Shown: positions 1 through 8,755 of the stretch, piece by piece
Position numbering within the stretch: position 1 is the stretch's first letter
Layout: each line of letters begins with the position of its first letter
Assembly: GCF_031081985.1 (NCBI RefSeq)
Contig: NZ_JARWSK010000003.1
Span: 372,001-436,000, forward strand
Source: Komagataeibacter xylinus
GTDB lineage: Bacteria; Pseudomonadota; Alphaproteobacteria; Acetobacterales; Acetobacteraceae
DNA length: 64,000 nt
Direction of reading: 5' to 3'
Program-made: the position numbers and the translations under genes
The notes under the pieces: generated by a model
Database searches by the model: none
The model's input: the letters and a program-made list of their open reading frames with translations, nothing else
What the model was told of the DNA's origin: nothing

Positions 1-678
<678 letters not shown>

Positions 679-1248
679 ATGAAGACTTCATCGCCCCGCA
701 TGACCCCTCGCCCGGCACTCCTGCTTGCGGCGACACTGTGCCTTGGCCTTGGCGCATGCGAGGACACGCGCGACCCCGGCCAGCGCGCCATTGGCGGCGG
801 GCTGCTTGGCGCAGGTGGCGGCGCGCTGATCGGGGGGCTCGCAGGCGGCGGCCAGGGTGCCGCCATTGGCGCGCTGGCCGGCGCGGCGGGTGGTGCGGCC
901 ATTGGCGCGGCCACCACGCCGCGCAACCGCCCCCGTGGCGAGGCCCCTTCCACCGTGTGCGCGGGCGGGCGGGTCCTGCCGCCGGGCTACGGACCGCAGA
1001 GCTGCCCCGAAGCGGCGGCCCAGCGCGCGGGCTACGCAAACCAGCGCGGCTACGCCACCCCCAGCTACCCCCAGCAGGGCGGCTATGGGCAAGGCGCGTA
1101 TGGCCAGGGCGGGTATGGTCAAGGTGGATATGGCCAGAGCGGATACAGCCAGGGCGGATATGACCAGAGCGGCTATTACGGCCAGCAGGGTGGCTACGGG
1201 CAGGAAGGCAGCTACCCGCCGGGCTACGAAGGCGAAAGCGGCTACTGA
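679..1248 (+). CDS. Glycine-zipper lipoprotein with Gly/Tyr/Gln-rich tail
   Basis: A predicted exported lipoprotein of 189 residues. The first 27 residues form a signal sequence ending in the lipobox LGAC. Residues about 35-80 are a glycine-zipper segment with repeated GGG, GGL and GAA spacing, like outer-membrane Gly-zipper proteins such as the SlyB/YMGG types. A middle region carries two cysteines. The last 60 or so residues are tandem GGYGQ-like units (for example QGGYGQGAYGQGGYGQ). The ATG at 679 is preferred over an in-frame ATG at 544 because it begins directly at the signal peptide. The function is unknown; the Gly zipper suggests membrane insertion or oligomerisation in the envelope. 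A terminator hairpin follows. Confidence 0.8.
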   Translation: MKTSSPRMTPRPALLLAATLCLGLGACEDTRDPGQRAIGGGLLGAGGGALIGGLAGGGQGAAIGALAGAAGGAAIGAATTPRNRPRGEAPSTVCAGGRVLPPGYGPQSCPEAAAQRAGYANQRGYATPSYPQQGGYGQGAYGQGGYGQGGYGQSGYSQGGYDQSGYYGQQGGYGQEGSYPPGYEGESGY

Positions 1249-1264
1249 GTCCTGACATGACAAC

Positions 1265-1292
1265 GCCCCGCCGTGACATGACACGGCGGGGC
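1265..1292. terminator. Strong GC hairpin between convergent genes
   Basis: A perfect 11-base inverted repeat (GCCCCGCCGTG and its complement) around a 6-base loop, just after the lipoprotein stop. No T tract follows directly, so it may stabilise a 3' end rather than terminate alone. It lies in the gap between convergent genes. Confidence 0.5.
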
Positions 1293-1310
1293 ATTGCGGC
1301 GGTATCTGCT

Positions 1311-1341
1311 GCCGCCTTTACTTGAATAAAGCGGCGTTTTT
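1311..1341 (+). terminator. Rho-independent terminator after the Gly-zipper gene
   Basis: The stem GCCGCCTTTA / TAAAGCGGC (one bulge) has a 6-base loop and is followed by G and five T on the plus strand. On the minus strand the same hairpin lies downstream of the leuA stop codon, so it may serve both convergent genes. Confidence 0.6.
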
Positions 1342-1359
1342 AGTGCAGTTTTTCTTGGC

Positions 1360-2934
1360 TCAGGCTTCGAGGGCAGCAGGCTCGGCGCGGTCGCGCTTGA
1401 CCAGCAGCTTGTTGAGCGCATGCACGTACGCCCGCACGGCAGAGACCAGCGTGTCGGCATCCGCACCCTGCCCATCGACCAGCTTGCCATCTTCTTCCAG
1501 CCGCACGGAGGTGCGGGCCTGCGCATCGCTGCCCTCGGTCACGGCTCCGACGGAATACAGTTGCAGCGTTGCGTCATGCGGCACGATGGCGCGGATGGCG
1601 TTGAAGGCGGCATCGACCGGCCCCTGCCCTTCCGCGTGGCCTTCACGGCGCTCACCATCGACTTCCAGCACCAGGTCGGCGGTGGCGGGGCGGCGCGAGC
1701 CTGCGGTGACATCGAGCGAGATGAAGCGGATGCGGGCATGGTCACGCACCTCGTCATCCACCAGCGCCACCAGATCCTCGTCGTAGATGACCTTCTTGCG
1801 GTCGGCCAGATCCTTGAAGCGCGAGAACGCCTCGTTGAACTGGTCTTCCTCCAGCTTGTCGTAGCCCATGGCCTTGAGCTTGTCGCGGAAGGCGGCGCGC
1901 CCCGAATGCTTGCCCAGCACCAGCGAGGAGCGGGTCCAGCCCACGCTTTCGGGCGTCATGATCTCGTAGGTGGCTGCGTTCTTCAGGATACCATCCTGAT
2001 GGATGCCGCTTTCATGCGCGAAGGCGTTGCGGCCCACGATGGCCTTGTTGGGCTGCACGTCAAAACCGGTGATGGTGGCCAGCATGCGCGAGGTGCGCAG
2101 CAGGCGCTCGGTATGGATGCCGGTGGTGAACGGCAGCACGTCATGGCGCGTGCGCAGCACCATGATGATTTCCTCCAGCGCCGCGTTGCCCGCGCGCTCG
2201 CCAATGCCGTTGATGGTGCATTCCACCTGCCGCGCGCCAGCCTTCAGCGCCGCGATGGTGTTGGCAACCCCCAGGCCGAGGTCATTGTGGTTGTGCGTGG
2301 AGAAGATGACGCCATCGGCCCCTGGCACGCGGGCGCGCAGGTCAGCGAAGATGCGGGCCATGTCCTCGGGCGTGGAATAGCCCACCGTGTCGGGAATGTT
2401 GATGGTGGTCGCCCCCGCGCGGATGGCGGTCTCGACACAGCGGCACAGGAAATCGGGCTCGGTGCGCGAGCCATCCTCGGCGGACCATTCCACGTCATCG
2501 GTGAACTGGCGGGCGGCGCGGTTGCCGGCCTCGATCACTTCGAGCACCGTCTCGGGCTCCATGCGCAGCTTGTACTTCATGTGCAGCGGCGAGGTGGAGA
2601 TGAAGTTGTGGATGCGCCCGCGCTTCGCGGGTTTGATCGCCTCGCCTGCGCTCGCGATGTCGTTCTTGCCACCGCTGCGGGCGAGCGCGCACACCACGGC
2701 GTTCTTCACCTTCTGGGCAATCTGGTAAACGCTGTCGAAATCACCCTTGGAGGCCACGGGAAAGCCCGCCTCCATCACGTCCACGCCCAGCTCTTCCAGC
2801 GCTTCGGCCATGCGCAGCTTCTCGGCGAGGTTCATGGAAAAGCCGGGCGACTGCTCGCCATCACGCAGCGTCGTGTCAAATATGATGACGCGGTTGGGGT
2901 CGATGCGGCCAAAGGAAGGATGGTCGATGCTCAT
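1360..2934 (-). CDS. leuA: 2-isopropylmalate synthase
   Basis: It condenses acetyl-CoA with 2-oxoisovalerate, the first committed step of leucine synthesis in the cytoplasm. The 524-residue length is normal. The N-terminal TIM-barrel domain opens with the HMGL-like signature FDTTLRDGEQSPG (residues 19-31) and carries the metal-binding HNHNDLGLG motif. GIGERAGN and HESGIHQDG are typical LeuA segments. The last 130 or so residues form the regulatory domain that normally binds leucine. The ATG at 2934 has a GAGG ribosome site nine bases upstream. A 36-codon leader ORF with clustered Leu codons lies upstream, so transcription is probably adjusted to leucine supply as well as by enzyme feedback. 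Confidence 0.97.
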   Translation of the reverse strand: MSIDHPSFGRIDPNRVIIFDTTLRDGEQSPGFSMNLAEKLRMAEALEELGVDVMEAGFPVASKGDFDSVYQIAQKVKNAVVCALARSGGKNDIASAGEAIKPAKRGRIHNFISTSPLHMKYKLRMEPETVLEVIEAGNRAARQFTDDVEWSAEDGSRTEPDFLCRCVETAIRAGATTINIPDTVGYSTPEDMARIFADLRARVPGADGVIFSTHNHNDLGLGVANTIAALKAGARQVECTINGIGERAGNAALEEIIMVLRTRHDVLPFTTGIHTERLLRTSRMLATITGFDVQPNKAIVGRNAFAHESGIHQDGILKNAATYEIMTPESVGWTRSSLVLGKHSGRAAFRDKLKAMGYDKLEEDQFNEAFSRFKDLADRKKVIYDEDLVALVDDEVRDHARIRFISLDVTAGSRRPATADLVLEVDGERREGHAEGQGPVDAAFNAIRAIVPHDATLQLYSVGAVTEGSDAQARTSVRLEEDGKLVDGQGADADTLVSAVRAYVHALNKLLVKRDRAEPAALEA

Positions 2935-3027
2935 GGTAATAACCTCGGACTTGGTCCTGACATGGGACGGGCGACGGCACGCGCATGCGGCCTGTCTGTT
3001 CGTGTTCGCGCGGCTGCATGGCCGCTC

Positions 3028-3145
3028 CGATCAATCCCCTGGGCGCGCCGGCACGCAGGCCGGCCCTGATCGCTCAGGGGCGGATAAGTCGAAGACGAAG
3101 GAGTCCTGTCGCGGCACATGCGCGCGCGGAAAGGCGCGCATGTGC
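3028..3145 (-). promoter_or_regulatory. leuA: Structured leader RNA of leuA (candidate attenuator)
   Basis: A perfect 12-base inverted repeat (3114-3125 with 3134-3145, 8-base loop) lies inside the leader ORF. After the Leu codons two alternative pairings are possible: CCCCT/AGGGG (3076-3080 with 3036-3040) and CGATCA/TGATCG (3067-3072 with 3028-3033). They interleave, so a simple nested fold can hold only one, as in an attenuator switch. No T tract is seen, so a classical terminator is not evident; Rho or translational control is possible. Confidence 0.4.
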
Positions 3146-3184
3146 GCCCGATCCGATCCCCACGATGTGCGCTGTCGTTACCAT
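3074..3184 (-). CDS. Putative leuA leader peptide (Leu-codon cluster)
   Basis: A 36-codon ORF lies between a predicted promoter and leuA. It ends GLLRLRLIRP, with four Leu codons (CTC, CTT, CTT, CTT) and an Ile codon within eight codons of the stop. CTT is unusual in a genome where CTG/CTC dominate. The ATG falls exactly seven bases after the predicted -10 hexamer, so the RNA may begin at the A of AUG. No Shine-Dalgarno sequence is present, as expected for a leaderless message. Leaderless attenuator peptides are known in rhizobia (trpL). Competing base pairs follow the stop codon. The peptide probably senses charged tRNA-Leu by ribosome stalling; this is inferred from codons and position. Confidence 0.6.
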   Translation of the reverse strand: MVTTAHIVGIGSGAHARLSARACAATGLLRLRLIRP

Positions 3185-3191
3185 GCCGGGC

Positions 3192-3219
3192 ACAATACAG
3201 CCCCGCAACGTGATTGCAA
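3192..3219 (-). promoter_or_regulatory. leuA: Predicted sigma-70 promoter for the leader and leuA
   Basis: On the minus strand TTGCAA (3219-3214) is followed by a 16-base spacer and TATTGT (3197-3192). Transcription would begin near 3184, about 250 bases before leuA and at the leader ATG. The match is by eye. Confidence 0.45.
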
Positions 3220-3234
3220 CCCGAAAAGCATGCC

Positions 3235-4158
3235 CTAGCCCGTGGCATGGGTGACCATGCTGTCAGTGGCGAAATAGCGGTCGATGGCCTGTACCATGGC
3301 GCCAGCCACCACCATGCGGTGCGCGGCCTGCCGCAGGGCGGCTTCATCCATGTGATTGGACATGAAGCCCATCTCGACCAGAACGGAAGGGATATCGGCC
3401 GATTTCAGCACCACGAAGGAGGCATGCCGCGAGGGATGCTGCAACAGGCCAATGCGCGGGCGGAAGGAAGTGACGATGCTGCTGGCCATGTGGGCGGCCC
3501 CGTGGCGGGTTTCCTCGGTCACGAGGCTTGCGAGGATTTCCTGCACCTCGGGCGAGTCCGCATGCACATGGGGGCCGCCATAGCGGTCGGCGCTGTTCTC
3601 GGTGCGGGCCAGCATGGCGGTCTGCCGGTCCGATGCCTTTGAGGACAGCGTATAGACACTCGCCCCGCGCACGGCGCGGTTGGTCAGGGCATCGGCATGC
3701 ATGGAAATGAACAGCGAGGCCTTGTGGCTGTGCGCGATATCCACCCTGCCCTCGAGCGGGATGAAGCGGTCATCGGCGCGCGTCATGGCCACGCGGTAGC
3801 GGCCGCTGGCCTCAAGCTGGCGCTGCAGTTCGCTGGCCGCCGCTTCCGCCACATGCTTTTCATACGTGCCGGAAATGCCGATGGCGCCGGGGTCCTTGCC
3901 GCCATGGCCGGGGTCGAGCATGACCAGTGGTTTGGGCGGCGCCGCCCGGCCCACGATGGCGGGCGCGTGCAGCGGGTGGGCGGCGTGATGGGCCGCGGCG
4001 GCCGCATGCACGTGGGCTGGCACATGGGGGGCAGCCGCCCCCGCGCTGCCGGGCAGCAGCATGCCCAGCCCCGCCACAACAGCGCGGCGCGGCAGCACGG
4101 GGCCAGACGTGCGTGCTGTCAGGGCCGCCTTGCCTGCATCAGGCCAGCCAGTGGTCAT
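3235..4158 (-). CDS. N-acetylmuramoyl-L-alanine amidase (Amidase_3 family)
   Basis: A zinc enzyme that cuts the bond between N-acetylmuramic acid and L-alanine in peptidoglycan, normally in the periplasm during cell separation. The 307 residues start with a twin-arginine-like export signal (PRRAVVAGLGMLL, residues 23-35). An Ala/His-rich linker follows, then the catalytic domain from about residue 77. Zinc ligands are visible as LDPGHGG (His85), the Glu of TYEKH (Glu100) and the His of SMHAD. LVEMGFMSN near the end is the conserved catalytic-Glu segment. There is no AMIN domain, so it is shorter than AmiC of E. coli. It reads away from the rne control region. Confidence 0.9.
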   Translation of the reverse strand: MTTGWPDAGKAALTARTSGPVLPRRAVVAGLGMLLPGSAGAAAPHVPAHVHAAAAAHHAAHPLHAPAIVGRAAPPKPLVMLDPGHGGKDPGAIGISGTYEKHVAEAAASELQRQLEASGRYRVAMTRADDRFIPLEGRVDIAHSHKASLFISMHADALTNRAVRGASVYTLSSKASDRQTAMLARTENSADRYGGPHVHADSPEVQEILASLVTEETRHGAAHMASSIVTSFRPRIGLLQHPSRHASFVVLKSADIPSVLVEMGFMSNHMDEAALRQAAHRMVVAGAMVQAIDRYFATDSMVTHATG

Positions 4159-4824
4159 GCATCGGGTTCCGGTGAAAACGGTTGCGGGTTCATGTGTCCT
4201 TTCCCCTTATCATCATCCACGCCCTTCGTCAGCGGGATAAACGCAAGCCCCTTGCAGGAAAGCCCGCATTGCGCCATGCTGCCCAGCCGTGATGGACCGC
4301 GCCCGGTCTGGCTGCCCCGCTGGCATGCCTGATAGGGCGAAATGCCAGCAGGCATGACTTAAAAACTCCATCCGGCATGCATCATGCATGCGCGACATGC
4401 GCTTACCGGTATGCTTACCGGCCACGTTACGGCGTGGGGGCACATGCCACGCACGACCTGAGGCAGCCGCGCCGGTGTTCCCCATCGACAGGAAACCGGA
4501 TGGCATACCAGTCGATACGGAAGGTTCCGCCCCGGCAATCAGGCCGGGCCGCGCCCTCCCCAGCCATGACAGAGGATGGATTGGACACCACGCGGACCTT
4601 TTCCGCATATGCGATGACACCATGCGCGAATACGGGCGGCACAGTCTTGCCGCATCCGGTCGCAGCGCATGGCCTGTCCGCCCGCGCAGGGCGCGGTGGT
4701 CTCCTGTCCGGTTTCGGTCACGGCTTTTTCAATCATGCTTTTGTCCGCTCCCCCGCCCTCCCTGCCGCCACGACTCGCGCGCAGCCCGGATGCCGGAGCG
4801 TGACACACCGGAGTGCGCCTATTT
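4159..4824. other. Long divergent region upstream of rne
   Basis: These 666 bases separate the amidase gene from rne. The only striking motif is a 9-base direct repeat GCTTACCGG at 4401-4409 and 4413-4421, spaced by 12 bases, which could bind a regulator. GC-rich inverted repeats near 4531-4560 could fold in a long rne 5' untranslated RNA. In E. coli RNase E controls its own message through its leader; the length here would allow that but does not show it. The ORFs crossing this stretch have no recognisable content. Confidence 0.4.
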
Positions 4825-7749
4825 ATGAGCAAACGCATGCTGATCGACACGACCCACGCGGAAGAAACCCGCGTGGTCGTGATGGATGGTAACCACCTTG
4901 AGGATTATGATGTCGAAGCCGCTTCCAAGAAGCAGCTCAAGGGCAACATCTACCTTGCCAAGGTTATCCGAGTAGAACCCAGCCTCCAGGCTGCGTTCGT
5001 GGATTATGGCGGCAACCGCCACGGCTTTCTCGCCTTCAGCGAAATCCACCCCGATTATTACCAGATCCCCGTAGCCGACCGCGAAAAGCTGCTCGCGCTG
5101 CAGGAGGAGGAACGCCGCGCGGAAGAAGAACGCCGCGCGCGTGATGACGAGGAAGACGACGCCCCCCGCGCCGAGGACGAAGCCGAAACCCCCGCGGGCG
5201 AGGAAGGCGACGAGCCCGAAACCGTGGGCGGCGAGAACGATACCGGTGACGAGGCCCAGGCCCAGCGCCGCATCGCCCGCTTCCTGCGCAACTACAAGAT
5301 TCAGGAAGTCATCCGCCGCCGCCAGATCCTGCTCGTGCAGGTGGTCAAGGAAGAGCGCGGCAACAAGGGTGCGGCGCTGACCACCTATGTCTCGCTGGCC
5401 GGCCGCTACTGCGTGCTCATGCCCAACTCGCTGCGCGGGGGCGGTGTTTCGCGCAAGATCACCTCGGTGGCCGACCGCCGCCGCCTGCGCGACATCATTA
5501 CCGAGCTGTCGATTCCGCGCGGCATGGCCATGATCGTGCGCACCGCAGGCGCCCAGCGCCCGCGCGCCGAGATCATGCGTGACTGCGAATACCTGCTGCG
5601 CCTGTGGGATGACATCCGCCAGCACACGCTGGAATCCGTCGCCCCCGCCCTGATCTATGAGGAAGCGAGCCTGATCAAGCGCGCCATCCGCGATATCTAC
5701 ACGCGCGAGGTGAGCGAGATCCTGATTGATGGCGAGCCGGGCTGGAAGTCCGCGCGTGAGTTCATGCGCATGCTCATGCCCCAGAACGCGCAGAAGGTGC
5801 GCCTGTGGCAGGACCACGAGCAGACCCTGTTCTCGCACTACAAGGTGGAAGGGCTGCTTGATTCCATGCTCTCGCCGTCCGTGCAGCTCAAGTCGGGTGG
5901 CTATCTGGTCATCAACCAGACCGAGGCGCTGGTTGCGATCGACGTGAACTCGGGCCGCGCCACGCGTGAGCGCAACATCGAGGAAACGGCGCTGCGCACC
6001 AACCTCGAAGCCGCCGAGGAAGTGGCCCGCCAGCTGCGCCTGCGCGACCTTGCCGGGCTGATCGTGATCGACTTCATCGACATGGAAAGCCGCAAGCATA
6101 ACGGCATGGTCGAGCGCAAGCTCAAGGATGCCCTGCGCACCGACCGCGCGCGCATCCAAGTGGGCCAGATCTCGCATTTCGGCCTGCTGGAAATGTCGCG
6201 CCAGCGCCTGCGCCCCTCCATTGCCGAATCCGCCTTCATGCCCTGCCCGCACTGCCAGGGCACCGGCATCGTGCGCGGGATCGAAAGCTCGTCGCTGCAC
6301 GTGCTGCGCGCGATCGAGGACGAGGGCATGCAGCGCAAGGCCGCGGAAATCACCGTGCAGGTGGCGCCCGAGGTTGCCTTCTACATCCTCAACAACAAGC
6401 GCGCCTGGCTTTCGGAAATAGAGACGCGGCACAAGATGCAGGTCGTGTTCGCGCCTGATGCCACGCTCCAGCCGCCCGAGTGCAAGATCGAGCGCGTGCG
6501 CCAGCAGACGGCCCGCTTCGAGGCGCCTGCCGCCATCGCGCATGCCCCGGCTGAAAACAGCACCGTGCGCGAGATCCAGATCCAGGCCGAGCCGCCGGTA
6601 GCGGACGCTGCCCCGGAAGCCCCGGCCAGCACGGAAGAGGACGAGGATATCGCCTCGGGCACCGACCACCGCCGTCGCCGCCGCCGTCGCCGTCGCCGTG
6701 GTTCCGCTGCCACCACGCCCGAGCAGACGACCGAGACGCCGCAGGCCTCCGCAGCCGAGGAACCGGCCCCCGTGCCGGCCCCCGCGCGCGAAGCCTATCG
6801 CGGCCCCACCCCGGCTGACCCGTATGGCGACCCGATCATCGACATTTTTGACGTGATCGAGCAGACCACGGCGCCTGCCGAGATCGTGGAAGAGGTTGTG
6901 GAAGCCGAGCCTGCGGTGATTGCGGTAGCAGAGGAAGAGGAAGCGCCCAAGCCGCGCCGCCGCCGCCGCACGCGCCGCCGCACCCCGGCGGAAACGGAAG
7001 CCACCCCCGAGGCCCCGCAGGCCGGAGCGGAAGCTGAAGTGAGCACGCCGGAGCCAGAAGCCACTGTTGTGGAAGTGGACGCTGTCCCTGCCGAGCCGGT
7101 CGTGGTGGAAGCCGTGGCGGAACCTGTGGAGGAAGCGCCCAAACCGCGCCGCCGCCGCACCAGCACGGCCAGCACCACGCGCAGCCGCCGCGCCAAGGCC
7201 CCTGCCAGCACGCCGGAAAAGACCCCGGCCGAGGCGGTAGCGCCCAGCGCTGCGGAAGAGCCGGCCCCTGCCGAGGAAGCCGCACCCGCCAAACCCGCGC
7301 GCAAGCGGGCAACCAGCCGGAGCACGGGCACGACGACGGCCACCACGCGCCGCCGCACCACCCGCAAGACAGCTGCCAAGGCGGATGAGGCGACCGAGGT
7401 CACTGCTGAAGCGCCCGTGAAAGCGGAAGCCCCGGCTGTGGAAGAGGCCCCCAAGCGCCGCCGTGCCCCGGCACGCCGCAAGAAGGCCGAACCTGCCGCC
7501 ACCGAGGCAGCCGAAGCCCCGGCCGAAGCGGCAGCCGAGACAGCGGAAGCCGCACCGGCCAAGCCTGCGGCGCGCAAGCGGGCCACCACCCGCAAGGCAG
7601 CCACCACCACGGCCACAGCCACCCGCACGCGCCGCCGCAAGAAGGCGGAAGACGCAGCGGAACCGGCTACGGACGAGGCGGCTGAACCTGCTGCATCGAC
7701 CGAAGCGGAAGCGGCACCCCGCCGCCGCACAGGCTGGTGGAAGCGCTGA
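4825..7749 (+). CDS. rne: Ribonuclease E
   Basis: The essential endonuclease that starts mRNA decay, matures rRNA and tRNA precursors, and scaffolds the degradosome at the membrane. The protein is 974 residues, starting MSKRMLIDTTHAEETRVVV as in other alphaproteobacteria; a GTG 12 bases upstream is less likely. GGAG lies 11 bases before the ATG. The S1 domain (about 35-190) is split by an acidic insertion of about 60 residues. The catalytic metal aspartates are in IDVNSG (Asp373) and IDFIDM (Asp416), and the zinc-link motif is CPHC (474-477). The C-terminal 360 residues are disordered, alternating Arg-rich blocks and Ala/Glu/Pro-rich blocks, and probably bind RNA and partners. A strong terminator follows. 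Confidence 0.96.
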   Translation: MSKRMLIDTTHAEETRVVVMDGNHLEDYDVEAASKKQLKGNIYLAKVIRVEPSLQAAFVDYGGNRHGFLAFSEIHPDYYQIPVADREKLLALQEEERRAEEERRARDDEEDDAPRAEDEAETPAGEEGDEPETVGGENDTGDEAQAQRRIARFLRNYKIQEVIRRRQILLVQVVKEERGNKGAALTTYVSLAGRYCVLMPNSLRGGGVSRKITSVADRRRLRDIITELSIPRGMAMIVRTAGAQRPRAEIMRDCEYLLRLWDDIRQHTLESVAPALIYEEASLIKRAIRDIYTREVSEILIDGEPGWKSAREFMRMLMPQNAQKVRLWQDHEQTLFSHYKVEGLLDSMLSPSVQLKSGGYLVINQTEALVAIDVNSGRATRERNIEETALRTNLEAAEEVARQLRLRDLAGLIVIDFIDMESRKHNGMVERKLKDALRTDRARIQVGQISHFGLLEMSRQRLRPSIAESAFMPCPHCQGTGIVRGIESSSLHVLRAIEDEGMQRKAAEITVQVAPEVAFYILNNKRAWLSEIETRHKMQVVFAPDATLQPPECKIERVRQQTARFEAPAAIAHAPAENSTVREIQIQAEPPVADAAPEAPASTEEDEDIASGTDHRRRRRRRRRRGSAATTPEQTTETPQASAAEEPAPVPAPAREAYRGPTPADPYGDPIIDIFDVIEQTTAPAEIVEEVVEAEPAVIAVAEEEEAPKPRRRRRTRRRTPAETEATPEAPQAGAEAEVSTPEPEATVVEVDAVPAEPVVVEAVAEPVEEAPKPRRRRTSTASTTRSRRAKAPASTPEKTPAEAVAPSAAEEPAPAEEAAPAKPARKRATSRSTGTTTATTRRRTTRKTAAKADEATEVTAEAPVKAEAPAVEEAPKRRRAPARRKKAEPAATEAAEAPAEAAAETAEAAPAKPAARKRATTRKAATTTATATRTRRRKKAEDAAEPATDEAAEPAASTEAEAAPRRRTGWWKR

Positions 7750-7774
7750 GTGCAGCGTAGCTGACTGACCAAGT

Positions 7775-7808
7775 AAAAAACCTGCCTTCGCAAGAAGGCA
7801 GGTTTTTT
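7775..7808 (+). terminator. rne: Rho-independent terminator of rne
   Basis: A perfect 15-base stem, AAAAAACCTGCCTTC with its complement, around a GCAA tetraloop and ending in six T. The A and T tracts at both sides would let it work in either direction. Confidence 0.9.
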
Positions 7809-7842
7809 ATTGCCCGAACAAATTCTGAAACCTGTTTTGATC

Positions 7843-7920
7843 AGAAGTTTTTGGTAAATCTTTTTTCAAAAAGCTTTAAAAGGCGCCGACTATTTGAAAA
7901 ATAGACACCTAAAAACTTTT
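7843..7920 (-). repeat. Double-hairpin palindromic repeat, copy 1 (degenerate)
   Basis: Reverse-orientation, worn copy of the intergenic repeat. The ends are AGAAGTTTTTGG and CCTAAAAACTTTT. The usual GCCGCC hairpin is replaced by a short CTATTT/AAATAG stem. It lies between the rne terminator and the DUF1963 gene. Confidence 0.7.
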
Positions 7921-7991
7921 ACTATTTCTCTATCAATGTACAATACCCATGTTCATGCAGAAACTGTACAAGTTAAAGGACTGGAACAACC

Positions 7992-8672
7992 ATGACCCCA
8001 GCCGCCCGCAAATGCCTTGACGATCTTCGCACCATGCTGCGCCCGGCATCAGTCGCAACCGCAGGCGGATTCCGCCCGCCATCCGACCCGGTCACGTCAT
8101 GGTTCTGCCGGGGCGTGGGCCAACCGGGTGAAAGCCTGCCACAATGGAACGGCAGGCCCATGATCCCGATCCTGCAGATCCGGATTGATGAACTGCCTTA
8201 CGTACCAGAACAACTGGCCCATCTGGCCCTTATTGTCGTGTTTTTCGACATGGAGGACCTGCCCTTCGACAAGCCTCATGGCGAGGGCTGGCTGATCCGT
8301 GAATATACGTCCACCGACAGCCTCGTGCCTCTGCCCCAGGCCGAGCAGGCCTTCAAACCCTTGCCCATACGCTGGACGCGTATTGAGGACGACGCTCCCG
8401 GCTGGGAAGATGCCTGGTCCCTGCCGATCAACATGGATGCCCTCGTTGCCGACGATGCAGGAAGCAATGCTTTCTCCGATAATTTCGAGTGCCATGACCA
8501 GACCAAGGTGGGCGGCTACCCGGCTGATATACAGGGGGTGGTTGGCCTTGAGGATTTCATGTTCCAGATCAATTCGGAAGACAGGGTGGACCTGATCTGG
8601 GGCACCGGCGGAATGGCCTATTTCTTCCGGCTACCTGATGGGACGTGGCGCTGGTCATGCCAGTTTGATTGA
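7992..8672 (+). CDS. DUF1963 (YwqG-like) protein
   Basis: A soluble protein of 226 residues with no signal peptide or membrane segment. It resembles the DUF1963/YwqG family, whose biochemical role is unknown. The recognisable family features are TKVGGYPADIQ in the second half and FQINSEDRVDLIWGTGG with a YFF strand near the end. An AAGGA ribosome site lies about 12 bases before the ATG at 7992. It stands alone: repeat copies flank it on both sides and the next gene is convergent, so it is probably monocistronic. Confidence 0.75.
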   Translation: MTPAARKCLDDLRTMLRPASVATAGGFRPPSDPVTSWFCRGVGQPGESLPQWNGRPMIPILQIRIDELPYVPEQLAHLALIVVFFDMEDLPFDKPHGEGWLIREYTSTDSLVPLPQAEQAFKPLPIRWTRIEDDAPGWEDAWSLPINMDALVADDAGSNAFSDNFECHDQTKVGGYPADIQGVVGLEDFMFQINSEDRVDLIWGTGGMAYFFRLPDGTWRWSCQFD

Positions 8673-8683
8673 CGGAAACGCGA

Positions 8684-8748
8684 CTGCCTTTTTTCAAAAA
8701 AAGCAGCGTCTTTCAAAGCTTTTTGAAAAAAGCTTCACCAAAAACTTC
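8684..8748 (+). repeat. Double-hairpin palindromic repeat, copy 2
   Basis: Forward copy lacking the left terminal arm. Both internal hairpins are present (CTGCC...GCAG and AAGCTTTTT/AAAAAAGCTT) and it ends CACCAAAAACTT. It fills the gap between two convergent stop codons (8672 and 8756). Confidence 0.8.
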
Positions 8749-8755
8749 CTTATGC

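Noticed and set aside
1070-1200. The repeated DNA units in the lipoprotein tail as a CRISPR array
   Set aside because: The units are in frame, code for GGYGQ-like residues and have no unique spacers.
1420-3069. A 549-codon open frame antisense to leuA
   Set aside because: It mirrors leuA codons in a GC-rich genome and shows no domain, signal or ribosome site. leuA itself is beyond doubt.
6795-7793. A 332-codon antisense frame over the rne tail
   Set aside because: Low-complexity Ala/Ser/Val/Arg product created by the repetitive rne tail; no independent support.
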